From Litoribacter ruber (GTDB lineage Bacteria > Bacteroidota > Bacteroidia > Cytophagales > Cyclobacteriaceae), in the NCBI RefSeq assembly GCF_018500185.1, contig NZ_JAHBGI010000011.1, forward strand, positions 1 to 64,000: 64,000 bases of DNA, given 5' to 3'. The translations under genes and the position numbers were made by a program. Shown one piece after another: positions 43,129-52,701 of this stretch. The notes beneath the pieces were generated by a model, which had not been told where the DNA came from, did no database searches, and saw only the letters and a list, made by a program, of their open reading frames with translations. Position 1 is the first letter of the stretch, and every line of letters begins with the position of its first letter.

Positions 43129-44352
43129 TTAAAACCTTCCTTTTATCATGACTTTATCTATGGAATTGCTGCCGAATGCGTAGGGTAGATAGGCGAGTGA
43201 AGGGATGGGTTTGGTGAAGATCAGATTGGCTTTTTTGCCTTTGGTGATGCTTCCCATCTCTTTTTCCACGCCCATGGCAAAAGCCCCATTTATTGTAGCG
43301 GCATTGATGGCCTCTTCTGGCGTCATCTTCATCTGGATACAGCTCATGGCAATCATCAGCGGAATATTCCCACTTGGCGCAGAGCCCGGATTGTAATCGG
43401 TCGCCAAGGCCACCCCAAGTCCGGCATCTATCATTTTCCTTGCAGGCTGGAAAGGGAATCTCAGAAAAAACGCCGCAAATGGCAATAGGGTAGGGATGGT
43501 ATCGCTATTTCTTAGTACCTCAATCTCCTCTTCCCCCATACATTCCAAATGATCCACGGAAACCGCACCGTTTTTCACACCCAACTGCACGCCTCCGCTA
43601 TTTTGAAGTTGGTTAGCATGCAATTTTACCTTCAGACCATACTTTTTGGCCGCATCGATAACCTGCTGGGATTCCTCCAAACCGAAAAACCCTGCCTCAC
43701 AAAACATGTCCACATATTCCGCTAGACCTTCCTGGGCCACTTTGGGCATCATTTCCTTACAAACCAAATCCAAATAGCCTTGATGGTTGTCTTTATATTC
43801 CATTGGATAAGCATGGGCACCCAAGAAAGTCGCCTTGATTTCCACATCGGCATTTTCCTTCAGCCTCTTGATCACCCTCAGCATTTTAAGCTCTGCATCA
43901 ACGGTCAGTCCATAACCGCTTTTGATTTCAATAGCACCGGTTCCCAGTTTTTTCACCTCCTGAAGCCTCTTCCAGGCCTGTTCGTATAGAGAATCTTCGG
44001 AGGCTTCTTGCAGTCTTTTGGCCGAATTCAAGATTCCACCGCCTTTTCTGGCGATTTCCTCATAGCTCACCCCCTTGATTTTATCCACAAATTCCTCTTC
44101 TCTACTTCCGTCAAAAACCAGGTGGGTATGGGAATCGCACCAAGCCGGCAAAATAAACTGGCCCTCGGCATTTATTTCCTCCTCACCGTTTTGAGGGCCC
44201 AGATCTTCCATCTGGCCATAATCCACAATGGTATCTCCCTCAATCCTCAAAAATGCATTCTTTATAGAAGGCAGGGAATCCATCTCTTTTCCTTTGAGAA
44301 AAACTGTTTCTTCCCTGACCCCAAATAATTCTTTTATATTCTTTATCAGCAT
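43129..44352 (-). CDS. hutI: Imidazolonepropionase
   Basis: 407 residues, amidohydrolase fold. Metal-binding CDSHTHLVFDGSREEEF near residue 75, GAIEIKSGYGLTVDAELKML, KLHANQLQNSGGVQL and the ALATDYNPGSAPSGNIPLM block are those of imidazolonepropionase. It opens the imidazolone ring to N-formimino-L-glutamate. It follows hutU by 1 base. Confidence 0.94.
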   Translation of the reverse strand: MLIKNIKELFGVREETVFLKGKEMDSLPSIKNAFLRIEGDTIVDYGQMEDLGPQNGEEEINAEGQFILPAWCDSHTHLVFDGSREEEFVDKIKGVSYEEIARKGGGILNSAKRLQEASEDSLYEQAWKRLQEVKKLGTGAIEIKSGYGLTVDAELKMLRVIKRLKENADVEIKATFLGAHAYPMEYKDNHQGYLDLVCKEMMPKVAQEGLAEYVDMFCEAGFFGLEESQQVIDAAKKYGLKVKLHANQLQNSGGVQLGVKNGAVSVDHLECMGEEEIEVLRNSDTIPTLLPFAAFFLRFPFQPARKMIDAGLGVALATDYNPGSAPSGNIPLMIAMSCIQMKMTPEEAINAATINGAFAMGVEKEMGSITKGKKANLIFTKPIPSLAYLPYAFGSNSIDKVMIKGRF

Positions 44353-44353
44353 A

Positions 44354-46030
44354 TTAACCTAATCTAGAATCCATATCCAAACCGTGTTCTTTGGCCGTAT
44401 TTTGAGCGATTTCATAACCCGCATCTGCATGGCGGATTACCCCTATTCCCGGATCATTTCTCAGTACCCGCCTTAATCTGGCAGCCGCCTCATCAGTACC
44501 ATCAGCCACGATCACCATGCCCGCATGGATGGAATAACCCATTCCAACCCCGCCACCATGGTGAAGAGAAACCCAGCTAGCCCCACCTGCGGTATTCATC
44601 AAGGCATTCAAAATTGGCCAGTCAGCTACTGCATCAGAACCATCCATCATGCCCTCGGTTTCACGGTTTGGGGATGCCACAGAACCGGTGTCCAAATGGT
44701 CACGACCGATCACGATTGGCGCTTTTACCTTGCCGCTTTTCACCAATTCATTGAAAGCCAAGCCGGCTTTTTCCCTTTCTCCCTGACCCAACCAGCAGAT
44801 TCTGGCAGGAAGTCCCTGGAAAGCAATCCTGTCCTGAGCCATGGTTATCCACTTTTTCAGTCCTTCATTTTCAGGGAAAAGTTCCAAAATCAGGTCATCT
44901 GTTGCCTTGATATCCGCCGGATCTCCAGAAAGAGCTGCCCAACGGAATGGCCCCTTGCCCTCGCAAAATAGCGGTCGGATGTAAGCGGGCACAAAACCAG
45001 GAAAATCAAAAGCGTTTTCCACACCTTTTTCATGCGCTCTGGCACGCAGGTTATTGCCGTAATCAAAAGTAATTGCCCCCTTGGACTGAAGTTCCAGCAT
45101 AAGTTTCACATGCTCCACCATGGACTCATAAGCCAGTTCCACATATTTTTCCGGATTGCTTTTTCTCAATTCGAGGGATTCCTCTAGAGAAATCATGTGG
45201 GGAATATATCCGGTCAATGGATCGTGGGCAGAAGTCTGGTCCGTTAGGGTATCAGGCACCACATTTCTGGTCTTTAGCCTCTCCAAAAGGTGAACCGCAT
45301 TGCATGGCACACCGATCGAAACCCTCTCACCTTTCTTTTTCGCCTCCAAAGCCCGGTCAATGGCCTCATCCAAATCATCGATTTTTTCATCCAGATACCT
45401 GGTCTGAAGCCTCTTCTCGATTCTCCAGTTTTCAACCTCAGCGACCAAACAAACCCCATCATTCATCGTAATGGCCAGTGGCTGCGCGCCACCCATGCCG
45501 CCAAGACCGGCAGTAACGTTCAAAGTGCCCTTCAACGACCCACCGAAATGCTGCCTAGCCAACTCTCCAAAAGTTTCATAAGTCCCTTGTACAATTCCCT
45601 GCGAGCCGATGTAAATCCAGGAACCCGCGGTCATCTGCCCATACATCATCAAACCGGCCTTTTCCAACTTATCAAAATGCTCCCAATTGGCCCAATTCGG
45701 CACCAATTGTGAATTGGAGATCAACACCTTTGGAGCATCTTTATGGGTAGGCACGATCCCAACTGGCTTTCCGGATTGAATCAAAAGGGTTTCGTCATCC
45801 TCAAGGATCTTCAAACCTTGGATGATTTTGTCCAAAGCCTCAAAGTTACGGGCGGCCTTTCCTCGGCCACCATATACGATCAGTTCCTCTGGCAATTCCG
45901 CCACTTCCGGATCAAGGTTGTTGAGCAGCATTCTAAGGGCAGCCTCCTGAACCCAGCCTTTGCAGGTTAGCTCAGTACCGGTAGGGGTTGCATATTTTTC
46001 TTTGGTATATTTCTTATTGAGCGTTTCCAT
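44354..46030 (-). CDS. hutU: Urocanate hydratase
   Basis: 558 residues, the usual length. Characteristic blocks are [60 protein letters not shown] and [20 protein letters not shown] followed by [19 protein letters not shown]. It binds NAD+ and converts urocanate to imidazolonepropionate. It lies 19 bases after hutH in the same operon. Confidence 0.97.
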   Translation of the reverse strand: METLNKKYTKEKYATPTGTELTCKGWVQEAALRMLLNNLDPEVAELPEELIVYGGRGKAARNFEALDKIIQGLKILEDDETLLIQSGKPVGIVPTHKDAPKVLISNSQLVPNWANWEHFDKLEKAGLMMYGQMTAGSWIYIGSQGIVQGTYETFGELARQHFGGSLKGTLNVTAGLGGMGGAQPLAITMNDGVCLVAEVENWRIEKRLQTRYLDEKIDDLDEAIDRALEAKKKGERVSIGVPCNAVHLLERLKTRNVVPDTLTDQTSAHDPLTGYIPHMISLEESLELRKSNPEKYVELAYESMVEHVKLMLELQSKGAITFDYGNNLRARAHEKGVENAFDFPGFVPAYIRPLFCEGKGPFRWAALSGDPADIKATDDLILELFPENEGLKKWITMAQDRIAFQGLPARICWLGQGEREKAGLAFNELVKSGKVKAPIVIGRDHLDTGSVASPNRETEGMMDGSDAVADWPILNALMNTAGGASWVSLHHGGGVGMGYSIHAGMVIVADGTDEAAARLRRVLRNDPGIGVIRHADAGYEIAQNTAKEHGLDMDSRLG

Positions 46031-46049
46031 AAATGTTGATAATTAATGG

Positions 46050-47576
46050 TTAATATGATGACTGTAGTAAAGCGGGTTTGTTTTTGATAAAGGCGATCGA
46101 CTTGGCAATGTCAGTGGATAAAACCCTGTCCACATCGTTGAAAGGAACTTCCTTGCGGTAGCTGGACACGATACCTTCAATAAAATCTGAGCTCTTGGAC
46201 GGGCGTCGGAATTCCAAAGCCTGTGTCGCGGAGAATAGCTCAATGGCCAAAACCTTCTCCACATTTTCTATCACCCTAAAGCATTTGGTTGCCCCATTGG
46301 CACCCATGCTCACATGGTCTTCCTGCCCATTGGAGGAAGTGATGGAATCCACCGATGATGGGGTGCAAAGTTGCTTGTTTTCACTCACCACGCTGGCTGC
46401 GGTATATTGGGGAATCATCATCCCAGAGTGCAAACCGGGATTTTTGATCAAAAACAGGGGCAAACCCCTCTGCCCTGATAGGAGCTGATAGGTTCTTCTT
46501 TCAGCAATATTTCCGATTTCTGCCATGGCTATGGCCAAAAAGTCAAAACCCAAGGCCAAGGGCTGTCCGTGGAAATTTCCACCTGACACAATTTGATCTT
46601 CCTCAGGGAAAATATTCGGGTTATCGGTCACCGCATTGATTTCCCTTTCAAAAACCCCCAAAACATAATTAAACGTATCGCGGGAAGCCCCATGAACTTG
46701 CGGGATGCAGCGGAAGGAATAAGGATCCTGAACCGCCTTGCTTTTAGATTCGGCAATTTCACTTCCTTTCAGCAGCCTTCTCATTTTGGCGGCCGTCTCC
46801 ACCTGACCCGGATGAGGTCTTATGGCATGGATATTTGGGTTGAATGGCTGCATGGTGCAATTAAATCCATCGATACAAATGGCTGCTATAATATCGGCCC
46901 ATTCCAAAAGGCGCTTGCTGCTCATGAGACAATGAATACCATAGGCAAGCATAAACTGCGTCCCGTTGATCAGGGAAAGGCCCTCTTTGGACTTTAACGT
47001 AATCGGAGTCCAGCTGAAATTCTTCAAAACTTCGCCTGCCTCTACAATTTTCCCTTCAAAATAAACCTCGCCCAAGCCAATCAGTGGCAAACTCAGGTGA
47101 GAAAGCGGGGCCAAATCACCGGATGCCCCCAAGGAGCCCTGTCGATAGACCACCGGCAAAACATCATGATTATAAAAGTCCACCAATCGCTGAACGGTAA
47201 TCAGTTGTACACCACTGTTGCCATAAGCCAGAGACTGGATTTTTGTCAGGAGCATGAGCTTGACAATCGCTTTTGGCACCTTTTCGCCCACCCCACAGGC
47301 GTGAGACTTTAACAGGTTATACTGGAGCTCACTGATCTGGTCTTTTTCGATCCTTACATTTTGAAGATATCCAAATCCAGTGTTGATCCCATAAAAAAGT
47401 GCATCGTCATCCTCGGCAATCTTCCTGTCCAAGTAATCCCGACAAGCAGTAATCTTTTCAATAGCCTCCTCTGAAAGCTCAATGCCCATTTTTTTCTCTA
47501 CTATATGCTCAATCTCCTGCAAACTCAGCCACTGTGAGCCAATTTGGTGGGTTTTCTTCTGCGAAATTTTATCCAT
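46050..47576 (-). CDS. hutH: Histidine ammonia-lyase
   Basis: 508 residues. The MIO-forming triad is Ala151-Ser152-Gly153 in GSLGASGDLAPLSHL. Other signatures are FYGINTGFGYLQNVRI near residue 61 and PNIFPEEDQIVSGGNFHGQP near 325. It deaminates histidine to urocanate. It is the first gene of the operon and is divergent from a LysR regulator; the gap between them carries repeats and a possible operator. Confidence 0.97.
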   Translation of the reverse strand: MDKISQKKTHQIGSQWLSLQEIEHIVEKKMGIELSEEAIEKITACRDYLDRKIAEDDDALFYGINTGFGYLQNVRIEKDQISELQYNLLKSHACGVGEKVPKAIVKLMLLTKIQSLAYGNSGVQLITVQRLVDFYNHDVLPVVYRQGSLGASGDLAPLSHLSLPLIGLGEVYFEGKIVEAGEVLKNFSWTPITLKSKEGLSLINGTQFMLAYGIHCLMSSKRLLEWADIIAAICIDGFNCTMQPFNPNIHAIRPHPGQVETAAKMRRLLKGSEIAESKSKAVQDPYSFRCIPQVHGASRDTFNYVLGVFEREINAVTDNPNIFPEEDQIVSGGNFHGQPLALGFDFLAIAMAEIGNIAERRTYQLLSGQRGLPLFLIKNPGLHSGMMIPQYTAASVVSENKQLCTPSSVDSITSSNGQEDHVSMGANGATKCFRVIENVEKVLAIELFSATQALEFRRPSKSSDFIEGIVSSYRKEVPFNDVDRVLSTDIAKSIAFIKNKPALLQSSY

Positions 47577-47590
47577 GTTGTTTTATGTAT

Positions 47591-47620
47591 TGTACTAGGT
47601 ACTAAGTACTATGTACTATG
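47591..47620 (+). repeat. GTACTAGGTACTAAGTAC intergenic repeat
   Basis: TGTACTAGGTACTAAGTACT and ATGTACTATG, in the hutH-LysR gap. Same family as 13641 and 20141. Confidence 0.65.
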
Positions 47621-47660
47621 TTTTACTCGAATCAAGGCTAGATGCTAAATAGCAGCTCTC

Positions 47661-47704
47661 TCCGGTCTTCTGTCTTCGGTCTCCCCTCTTCCGTCTTCTG
47701 TCTC
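47661..47704 (+). repeat. CTTCGGTCTCCC/CTTCCGTCTTC intergenic repeat
   Basis: TCCGGTCTTCTGTCTTCGGT and CTCCCCTCTTCCGTCTTCTG, then TCTC. It sits beside the GTAC-type repeat in the hutH-LysR gap. Confidence 0.65.
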
Positions 47705-47745
47705 ACTCCAAATTTCCCCAATTCCATTAATAATAAAAAATAGTA

Positions 47746-47765
47746 TTATCTTAACCCATTAATAA
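47746..47765. promoter_or_regulatory. Possible LysR operator in the hutH-regulator gap
   Basis: TTATCTTAACCCATTAATAA is an imperfect palindrome 13 bases before the LysR ATG. LysR regulators often bind such sites in the divergent gap; the assignment is inference. Confidence 0.3.
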
Positions 47766-47778
47766 CTTTAAGTGATCA

Positions 47779-48642
47779 ATGGAGATAAGACAGTTACAGT
47801 ATTTCGTGGTGTTGGCTGAGGAGCTGCACTTCAACCGGGCAGCAGAAAAGCTTCACATCGTGCAACCTGCGCTTTCCAAGCAATTGCAGCAGCTAGAGCA
47901 GGAGTTGGGGGTGCGATTGATGAATCGGACTAAGCGGAAAGTCGAGCTTACTGAGGCTGGGGTGTATTTTTTCCATGAAGCTAAAGATATCCTGCACAGA
48001 TTGGACAAGCTGAAAAACCAAACTCATCTTGTACAGTCTGGGGAAAAGGGTGAGCTTAAAATTGGATATGTAGGATCCTGTATCCACACGTTTTTACCTG
48101 ACTTGCTTACTTCCTTAAATGCCAATTTTCCCCAAATCCAGACCTATCTCAACGAAATGACCTCCTCTGCCCAGTTGGCCGCCCTAGAAAACGGGGACTT
48201 GGATGTGGCCTTCGTACGGAATCCGATTCCAAGTCCAGAAATGGGGGAGAGGCTTGTCTTTAGTGAAACCTTTTCACTTGTTTTACCCCACCATCATCCC
48301 GCCCCTGACCCACCTAACCTTTCGGAGCTCAAGACTGAAAAGTTTATACTTCCTCCAAAAACGGATGGGGACCTATATTATAAGGTGCAATTGAGCATAT
48401 GTGAGGATGCGGGATTTTTGCCGGACATTGCCCATGAAACCGTCCATGGACATACGGTGTTAAGTCTTGTGGACCATGGGTTGGGGATTACGTTTTTGCC
48501 TACCTCATTTCAAAAAGTCACCAATGTGAATGTCAAATTCATTGAGCTTAAGCAGATTCCGCAAAGGGCCGAAATCACGGCGGTTTGGTTTAAAAACAAC
48601 CCCAACCCCAGCCTAAAGAAGTTTGTGGAGTTATTAATATAA
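47779..48642 (+). CDS. LysR-family transcriptional regulator
   Basis: 287 residues. The N-terminal winged helix is EIRQLQYFVVLAEELHFNRA with AEKLHIVQPALSKQLQQLEQ and LGVRLMNRTKRKVELTEAG (residues 2-65), followed by the substrate-binding domain (GELKIGYVGSCIHTFLPDLL). Divergent from hutH, it is the natural candidate regulator of the hut operon, sensing urocanate or another intermediate by analogy with other hut systems; this is inference, since many bacteria use HutC (GntR) or an antiterminator instead. Confidence 0.93.
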   Translation: MEIRQLQYFVVLAEELHFNRAAEKLHIVQPALSKQLQQLEQELGVRLMNRTKRKVELTEAGVYFFHEAKDILHRLDKLKNQTHLVQSGEKGELKIGYVGSCIHTFLPDLLTSLNANFPQIQTYLNEMTSSAQLAALENGDLDVAFVRNPIPSPEMGERLVFSETFSLVLPHHHPAPDPPNLSELKTEKFILPPKTDGDLYYKVQLSICEDAGFLPDIAHETVHGHTVLSLVDHGLGITFLPTSFQKVTNVNVKFIELKQIPQRAEITAVWFKNNPNPSLKKFVELLI

Positions 48643-48651
48643 AAAAAGCCT

Positions 48652-48659
48652 TACCTTTG
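48652..48659 (+). promoter_or_regulatory. Candidate promoter -7 box of the ABC exporter
   Basis: TACCTTTG fits TAnnTTTG, 30 bases before the ATG. Confidence 0.4.
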
Positions 48660-48689
48660 TCCCCGATTTAAATTGGGTTAGTATATTCT

Positions 48690-50480
48690 ATGGCTAAGAA
48701 AAGAGGAACCGCGCTGGAAGAACACGAGAAAAGGAAGCTAAACAAAGATAATTTTCGCAAATTAGGTGGAATTTTCGGCTTCATGATGCCCTACAAGGCA
48801 CCTTTCATCCTGGGCCTTCTCTTTTTGGTCCTATCCAGCCTGACCTTGCTCGCTTTCCCCTTTGTAGCAGGCAAACTTATCGACACGGCTTCCGGGCAAG
48901 CCTGGATTGTGAATGATATCAACAGCATTGCGCTGATTCTTGTCGGAATCCTCTTTGTCCAAAGTGTATTTTCATTTTTCCGCGTGTGGCTTTTCGCTCA
49001 AGTGAGCGAAAAATCCATGCGTGATATCCGAGTGGCCCTTTATGACCGGTTAGTCCATCTTCCTATGTCATTTTTCGACAAGAGGAGAACCGGAGAATTG
49101 ATCAGTAGAATCACGGCTGATATTTCACTTTTGCAGGACACCTTTTCGGTGACTTTGGCGGAGCTGATCAGGCAATTGATCACCCTTCTAGCAGGTACGG
49201 TTTTTCTTTTTTACACCACCCCGAAACTCACCTTATTCATGTTGGCCACCTTCCCGGTGTTGGTACTGATTGCCATGGTTTTTGGAAAATATATCCGAAA
49301 ATTGAGCAAGGCTACCCAGGATGAGCTTGCTTCTGCCAATGTGATCGTGGAAGAAACCCTGCAGTCCATCATGACGGTAAAATCCTTTGCTGGAGAAGAT
49401 TATGAAACACGAAGATACGGAACCGGACTCAACAGGGTGGTAAAAGTAGCCCTAAAGGCGGCCAGTTTCCGAGGCGCATTCATATCCTTCATCATCTTTG
49501 CCCTTTTTGGCGGGATCGTGGCGGTGATGTGGTACGGGGCAACATTGGTGGCTACAGGAGCCATGAGCATCGGTGACTTGGTTTCTTTTGTGCTTTACAC
49601 CACCTTCATCGGAGGCTCAATAGCTGGGTTGGGGGATATTTATGGCCAGGTACAAAAGGCAATTGGTTCTTCAGAGAGGGTATTGGAGATTTTGGATGAG
49701 AAGCCTGAGGAATCCTTGGCCGATTTTCAGCATACCAAGCTCAAGGGTGAGGTGGCCTTTCAGAATGTTGCCTTTAATTATCCAACCCGGCCTGATGTGC
49801 AGGTCCTTCGGAATATATCTTTCCACATTGCTCCGGGTCAGAAAATCGCCCTTGCAGGCCACAGTGGAGCGGGTAAGTCTACTATCATTCAGCTTTTGCT
49901 CAAATTTTACCAAGTAGGTGCCGGTGCGATCAAGATTGACGGCCAAAATGTGGATAAGTGGAACTTGAAACAGTTGAGGTCCAACGTGGGGATCGTGCCC
50001 CAGGAGGTATTGCTCTTTGGCGGGAGCATCCGTGAAAACATTGCCTATGCAAAACCTGACGCCACAGAGGAAGACATCATGCTTGCCGCCAAAAAAGCCA
50101 ACGCTTGGCAGTTTATCCAAAGCTTCCCCGATGGTTTGGACACATTGGTAGGGGAAAGAGGCGTAAAATTGTCAGGAGGCCAGCGTCAAAGAGTTGCCAT
50201 TGCCAGGGCCATTCTCAAAAATCCCAGCATATTGATCCTAGACGAGGCCACCAGCTCCCTGGATGCCGAATCCGAATCCCTGGTTCAAGAAGCCATGGAT
50301 GAACTGATGAAAGGCCGGACCACCATCATTATCGCCCACAGATTGTCCACCATCAGAAAGGTAGACCGAATTTATGTATTGAAGGAAGGCCAGATCGTGG
50401 AAGAAGGCACCCATGACTCTCTAGCGCACAAGGATGAAGGCTTCTATGCCAACTTGGTAAGGTTGCAGTTTGCCGAATAG
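48690..50480 (+). CDS. ABC exporter, fused permease and ATPase (MsbA-like)
   Basis: 596 residues. The N-terminal transmembrane domain has six spans (about residues 35-330) with the MRDIRVALYDRLVHLPMSFF coupling region. The ATPase has Walker A LAGHSGAGKSTIIQLL, signature KLSGGQRQRVAIARAIL, Walker B ILILDEATSSLDAESE and IIIAHRLSTI. This is a homodimeric type IV ABC exporter, like MsbA/LmrA. It moves lipids or drugs; the substrate cannot be assigned. Confidence 0.92.
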   Translation: MAKKRGTALEEHEKRKLNKDNFRKLGGIFGFMMPYKAPFILGLLFLVLSSLTLLAFPFVAGKLIDTASGQAWIVNDINSIALILVGILFVQSVFSFFRVWLFAQVSEKSMRDIRVALYDRLVHLPMSFFDKRRTGELISRITADISLLQDTFSVTLAELIRQLITLLAGTVFLFYTTPKLTLFMLATFPVLVLIAMVFGKYIRKLSKATQDELASANVIVEETLQSIMTVKSFAGEDYETRRYGTGLNRVVKVALKAASFRGAFISFIIFALFGGIVAVMWYGATLVATGAMSIGDLVSFVLYTTFIGGSIAGLGDIYGQVQKAIGSSERVLEILDEKPEESLADFQHTKLKGEVAFQNVAFNYPTRPDVQVLRNISFHIAPGQKIALAGHSGAGKSTIIQLLLKFYQVGAGAIKIDGQNVDKWNLKQLRSNVGIVPQEVLLFGGSIRENIAYAKPDATEEDIMLAAKKANAWQFIQSFPDGLDTLVGERGVKLSGGQRQRVAIARAILKNPSILILDEATSSLDAESESLVQEAMDELMKGRTTIIIAHRLSTIRKVDRIYVLKEGQIVEEGTHDSLAHKDEGFYANLVRLQFAE

Positions 50481-50495
50481 CATCCCCAGAACAAC

Positions 50496-50530
50496 GAATC
50501 CCAAATGCATGGGATTCCTTACTTTTATTA
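50496..50530 (+). terminator. Rho-independent terminator of the ABC exporter
   Basis: GAATCCCA pairs with TGGGATTC around a 6-base loop, followed by a T-rich run (CTTACTTTTATT). Confidence 0.7.
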
Positions 50531-50541
50531 TACATCCAACA

Positions 50542-50583
50542 CGGGTCCTCGTCGCCTCCCCTTCGGGTCCTCGTCGGGTCCCC
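50542..50583 (+). repeat. CGGGTCCTCGTCG direct repeat
   Basis: Two exact copies of CGGGTCCTCGTCG start at 50542 and 50564, followed by a partial third. This is GC-rich relative to its surroundings. Function not known. Confidence 0.5.
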
Positions 50584-50752
50584 TATGGGTTTTTACATAT
50601 TTCAGGCGAACTGAAGCCTGAGTAAATTGTGCCCAAATGCCTATTCCTCATTTGGCAATAGCATACCCTTTCCAACTTTTGGGCATTAGCTTCTACTTAC
50701 AATTGTAAATAGGCTATATTTATTACTTTGTTCTACCAAACTTTATCCACTC

Positions 50753-52069
50753 ATGAAATATCTTTTCATTCTGATAGGCTGTTTGACAATGGTCGGTTAT
50801 CAAACCCAAGCCCAAACACAGGAGTCTTATTTGGAAGAAATTTTTCCAGAAATAGAAGAGCTTTATAAGCATTTCCACCAATATCCGGAGCTATCCCTAC
50901 AAGAGGAAAAAACTGCCGCAAAGATAGCTGAGGAGCTGAAAAATTTAGGTTTTGAGGTCACTGAGGGCATTGGCGGTCATGGTGTAGTGGGGATATTTGA
51001 AAACGGTGAAGGCCCAACCCTGCTTGTCAGGACAGATATGGACGCCTTGCCTTTGGAAGAAAAGACCGGCCTTCCCTATGCTAGCAAGCAAAAGGGAGTG
51101 ACCGGTGATGGGAAGGAAACCTTTATCATGCAGGCCTGCGGTCACGATGTGCATATGAGTGTGTTTTTGGGCACGGCCCGCATGCTGATGAATTTCAAGA
51201 ACGAGTGGCAGGGAACGCTAATGATGATCGGCCAACCAGCTGAGGAAAATGGATTGGGTGCATACAATATGTTAAATGACGGTTTATTTGAGCGTTTTCC
51301 TTACCCCGATTACGCCATCGCCCTGCATGATACGCCCCATTTGCCTGCGGGAAGCATCGGATACAAGGCCGGGCCGCTCATGGCGGGTGTGGATATGATG
51401 AATGTGAAGGTTCACGGTGAGGGTGGCCATGGGGCAGCTCCCCATATGACCATAGATCCTGTGGTGATGAGTGCCCAGATGATTCAGGCTTACCAATCCA
51501 TCGTAAGCCGAAGAATCGCTCCTACTGAGCCAGCAGTGGTATCAGTTGGCTCCATCCGCGGGGGCCATGTGCACAACATTATTCCTGATGAAGTGGAAAT
51601 GCAGCTGACCTTAAGGTATTACAATCCTGAAATCAGGGAAACTTTAATTGAAAACATCAAAAAAATCAGCGAACATGTAGCCCGATCAGCAGGAATGCCA
51701 GAGGACAAACTCCCCACCTACTGGATCAGGGAGCCCTACACACCGCCTTTGATAAACGATGATGAACTCACTGAGCTGATGGTTGGGGTATTTAAGGCCA
51801 ATTTTGAAGAAAATAAGATAGTGGAAATTGAAGCCGAAATGATAGGGGAGGACTTTAGCCGCTATGGCATTCAAGAGCCAGCGGTTCCGATATCTATGTT
51901 TTTTTTGGGGGCTACGCCAAATGACCTTTTCAAGCAGGCTAAAGAAAACGGCAAGGAAATCCCTGGCTTACACAGTCCGCTTTTCGCTCCAGAAGTAGAG
52001 CCCACATTGAAAACAGGGATTAAGGCAATGAGTTTGTTTGCGATGGAGATTTTCAATTCAACAAGATAA
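50753..52069 (+). CDS. Secreted M20-family amidohydrolase
   Basis: 438 residues. Signal peptide MKYLFILIGCLTMVGYQTQA. The M20D/amidohydrolase signatures are LLVRTDMDALPLEEKTGLPY (metal-binding Asp), ACGHDVHMSVFLGTARML, GQPAEENGLGAYNMLNDGLF and EGGHGAAPHMTIDPVVMSAQ. These metal-dependent enzymes hydrolyse N-acyl amino acids or amides (compare IAA-Leu hydrolase, hippurate hydrolase, AbgA/B). The leader puts it in the periplasm or outside. Near it lies an AbgT transporter gene (52702-54258), so it may supply the transporter. Confidence 0.9.
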   Translation: MKYLFILIGCLTMVGYQTQAQTQESYLEEIFPEIEELYKHFHQYPELSLQEEKTAAKIAEELKNLGFEVTEGIGGHGVVGIFENGEGPTLLVRTDMDALPLEEKTGLPYASKQKGVTGDGKETFIMQACGHDVHMSVFLGTARMLMNFKNEWQGTLMMIGQPAEENGLGAYNMLNDGLFERFPYPDYAIALHDTPHLPAGSIGYKAGPLMAGVDMMNVKVHGEGGHGAAPHMTIDPVVMSAQMIQAYQSIVSRRIAPTEPAVVSVGSIRGGHVHNIIPDEVEMQLTLRYYNPEIRETLIENIKKISEHVARSAGMPEDKLPTYWIREPYTPPLINDDELTELMVGVFKANFEENKIVEIEAEMIGEDFSRYGIQEPAVPISMFFLGATPNDLFKQAKENGKEIPGLHSPLFAPEVEPTLKTGIKAMSLFAMEIFNSTR

Positions 52070-52073
52070 TTTC

Positions 52074-52493
52074 TTAAAAAGAGAACCCTGAAGCTAAGTT
52101 GAAGTTTCTGCCAGCCAAATAAATCAAGAGTGCTGTGCCACCAAGTATCCCGATCGTTAATCCTGGAGATACTTTATTTTGCTGTATTTCAACAATTCTT
52201 TCGAAAGGAATGTCTATAACCATTCCACGTGAAGCGCGGTCTTTGTTATCCGCACTTTCAACCTTTAAAGAATTTTCTTCAAAGGAAAGGATTTTGGCTT
52301 GAATGGTATTACCACTGTTCATAGTGATCTTATACCTTTTCCCAATCTCTAAAAAATCCAAATTTCTCCTATCCGTCCAATCAATATGTTCAGGATCAGA
52401 TCTCTTATGAGGTCCGACATTCTGATAAGCAGAACACCCCAAGTTCAAAATCAAAATGAGGCTAAAGATCGAGCAAAACAGAGCATTTTTCAC
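52074..52493 (-). CDS. Hypothetical lipoprotein
   Basis: 139 residues from GTG (MKNALFCSIFSLILILNLGC, lipobox Cys20). The middle is beta-rich (YKITMNSGNTIQAKILSFEE) and the C-terminus has a hydrophobic stretch (TIGILGGTALLIYLAGRNF). I do not recognise a family; its layout suggests an envelope protein. Convergent with the M20 amidohydrolase, 4 bases apart. Confidence 0.75.
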   Translation of the reverse strand: MKNALFCSIFSLILILNLGCSAYQNVGPHKRSDPEHIDWTDRRNLDFLEIGKRYKITMNSGNTIQAKILSFEENSLKVESADNKDRASRGMVIDIPFERIVEIQQNKVSPGLTIGILGGTALLIYLAGRNFNLASGFSF

Positions 52494-52653
52494 GATAAAA
52501 GTTTCAAAGTGAAGTAAATGGTATTAATACGATTATCACTTCATACTCTACTTTATATCTAAATTTACAAATTTATTTCTGTATTTGATTTTATTATATA
52601 GAATTTAATTTTGATAAAAATAAGGATTGCAAATTTCAAATTGAATTTGAAAA

Positions 52654-52692
52654 CCTGCCAGGTTTGATCTATTTTTTTCAAAACCTGGCAGG
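52654..52692 (-). terminator. Inverted repeat terminator after AbgT-type transporter
   Basis: CCTGCCAGGTTT (52654) and AAACCTGGCAGG (52681) form a 12-base stem with a 15-base loop, just downstream of the transporter stop; minus-strand sequence continues with TTTTC. The half-repeat AACCTGCCAGGTT is itself palindromic and recurs in related genomes, to my knowledge. Confidence 0.6.
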
Positions 52693-52701
52693 ATTAAATG
52701 C

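Noticed and set aside
52221-52236. CATTCCACGTGAAGCG, similar to parS
   Set aside because: Four mismatches to the consensus; falls in the hypothetical lipoprotein gene and is likely chance.
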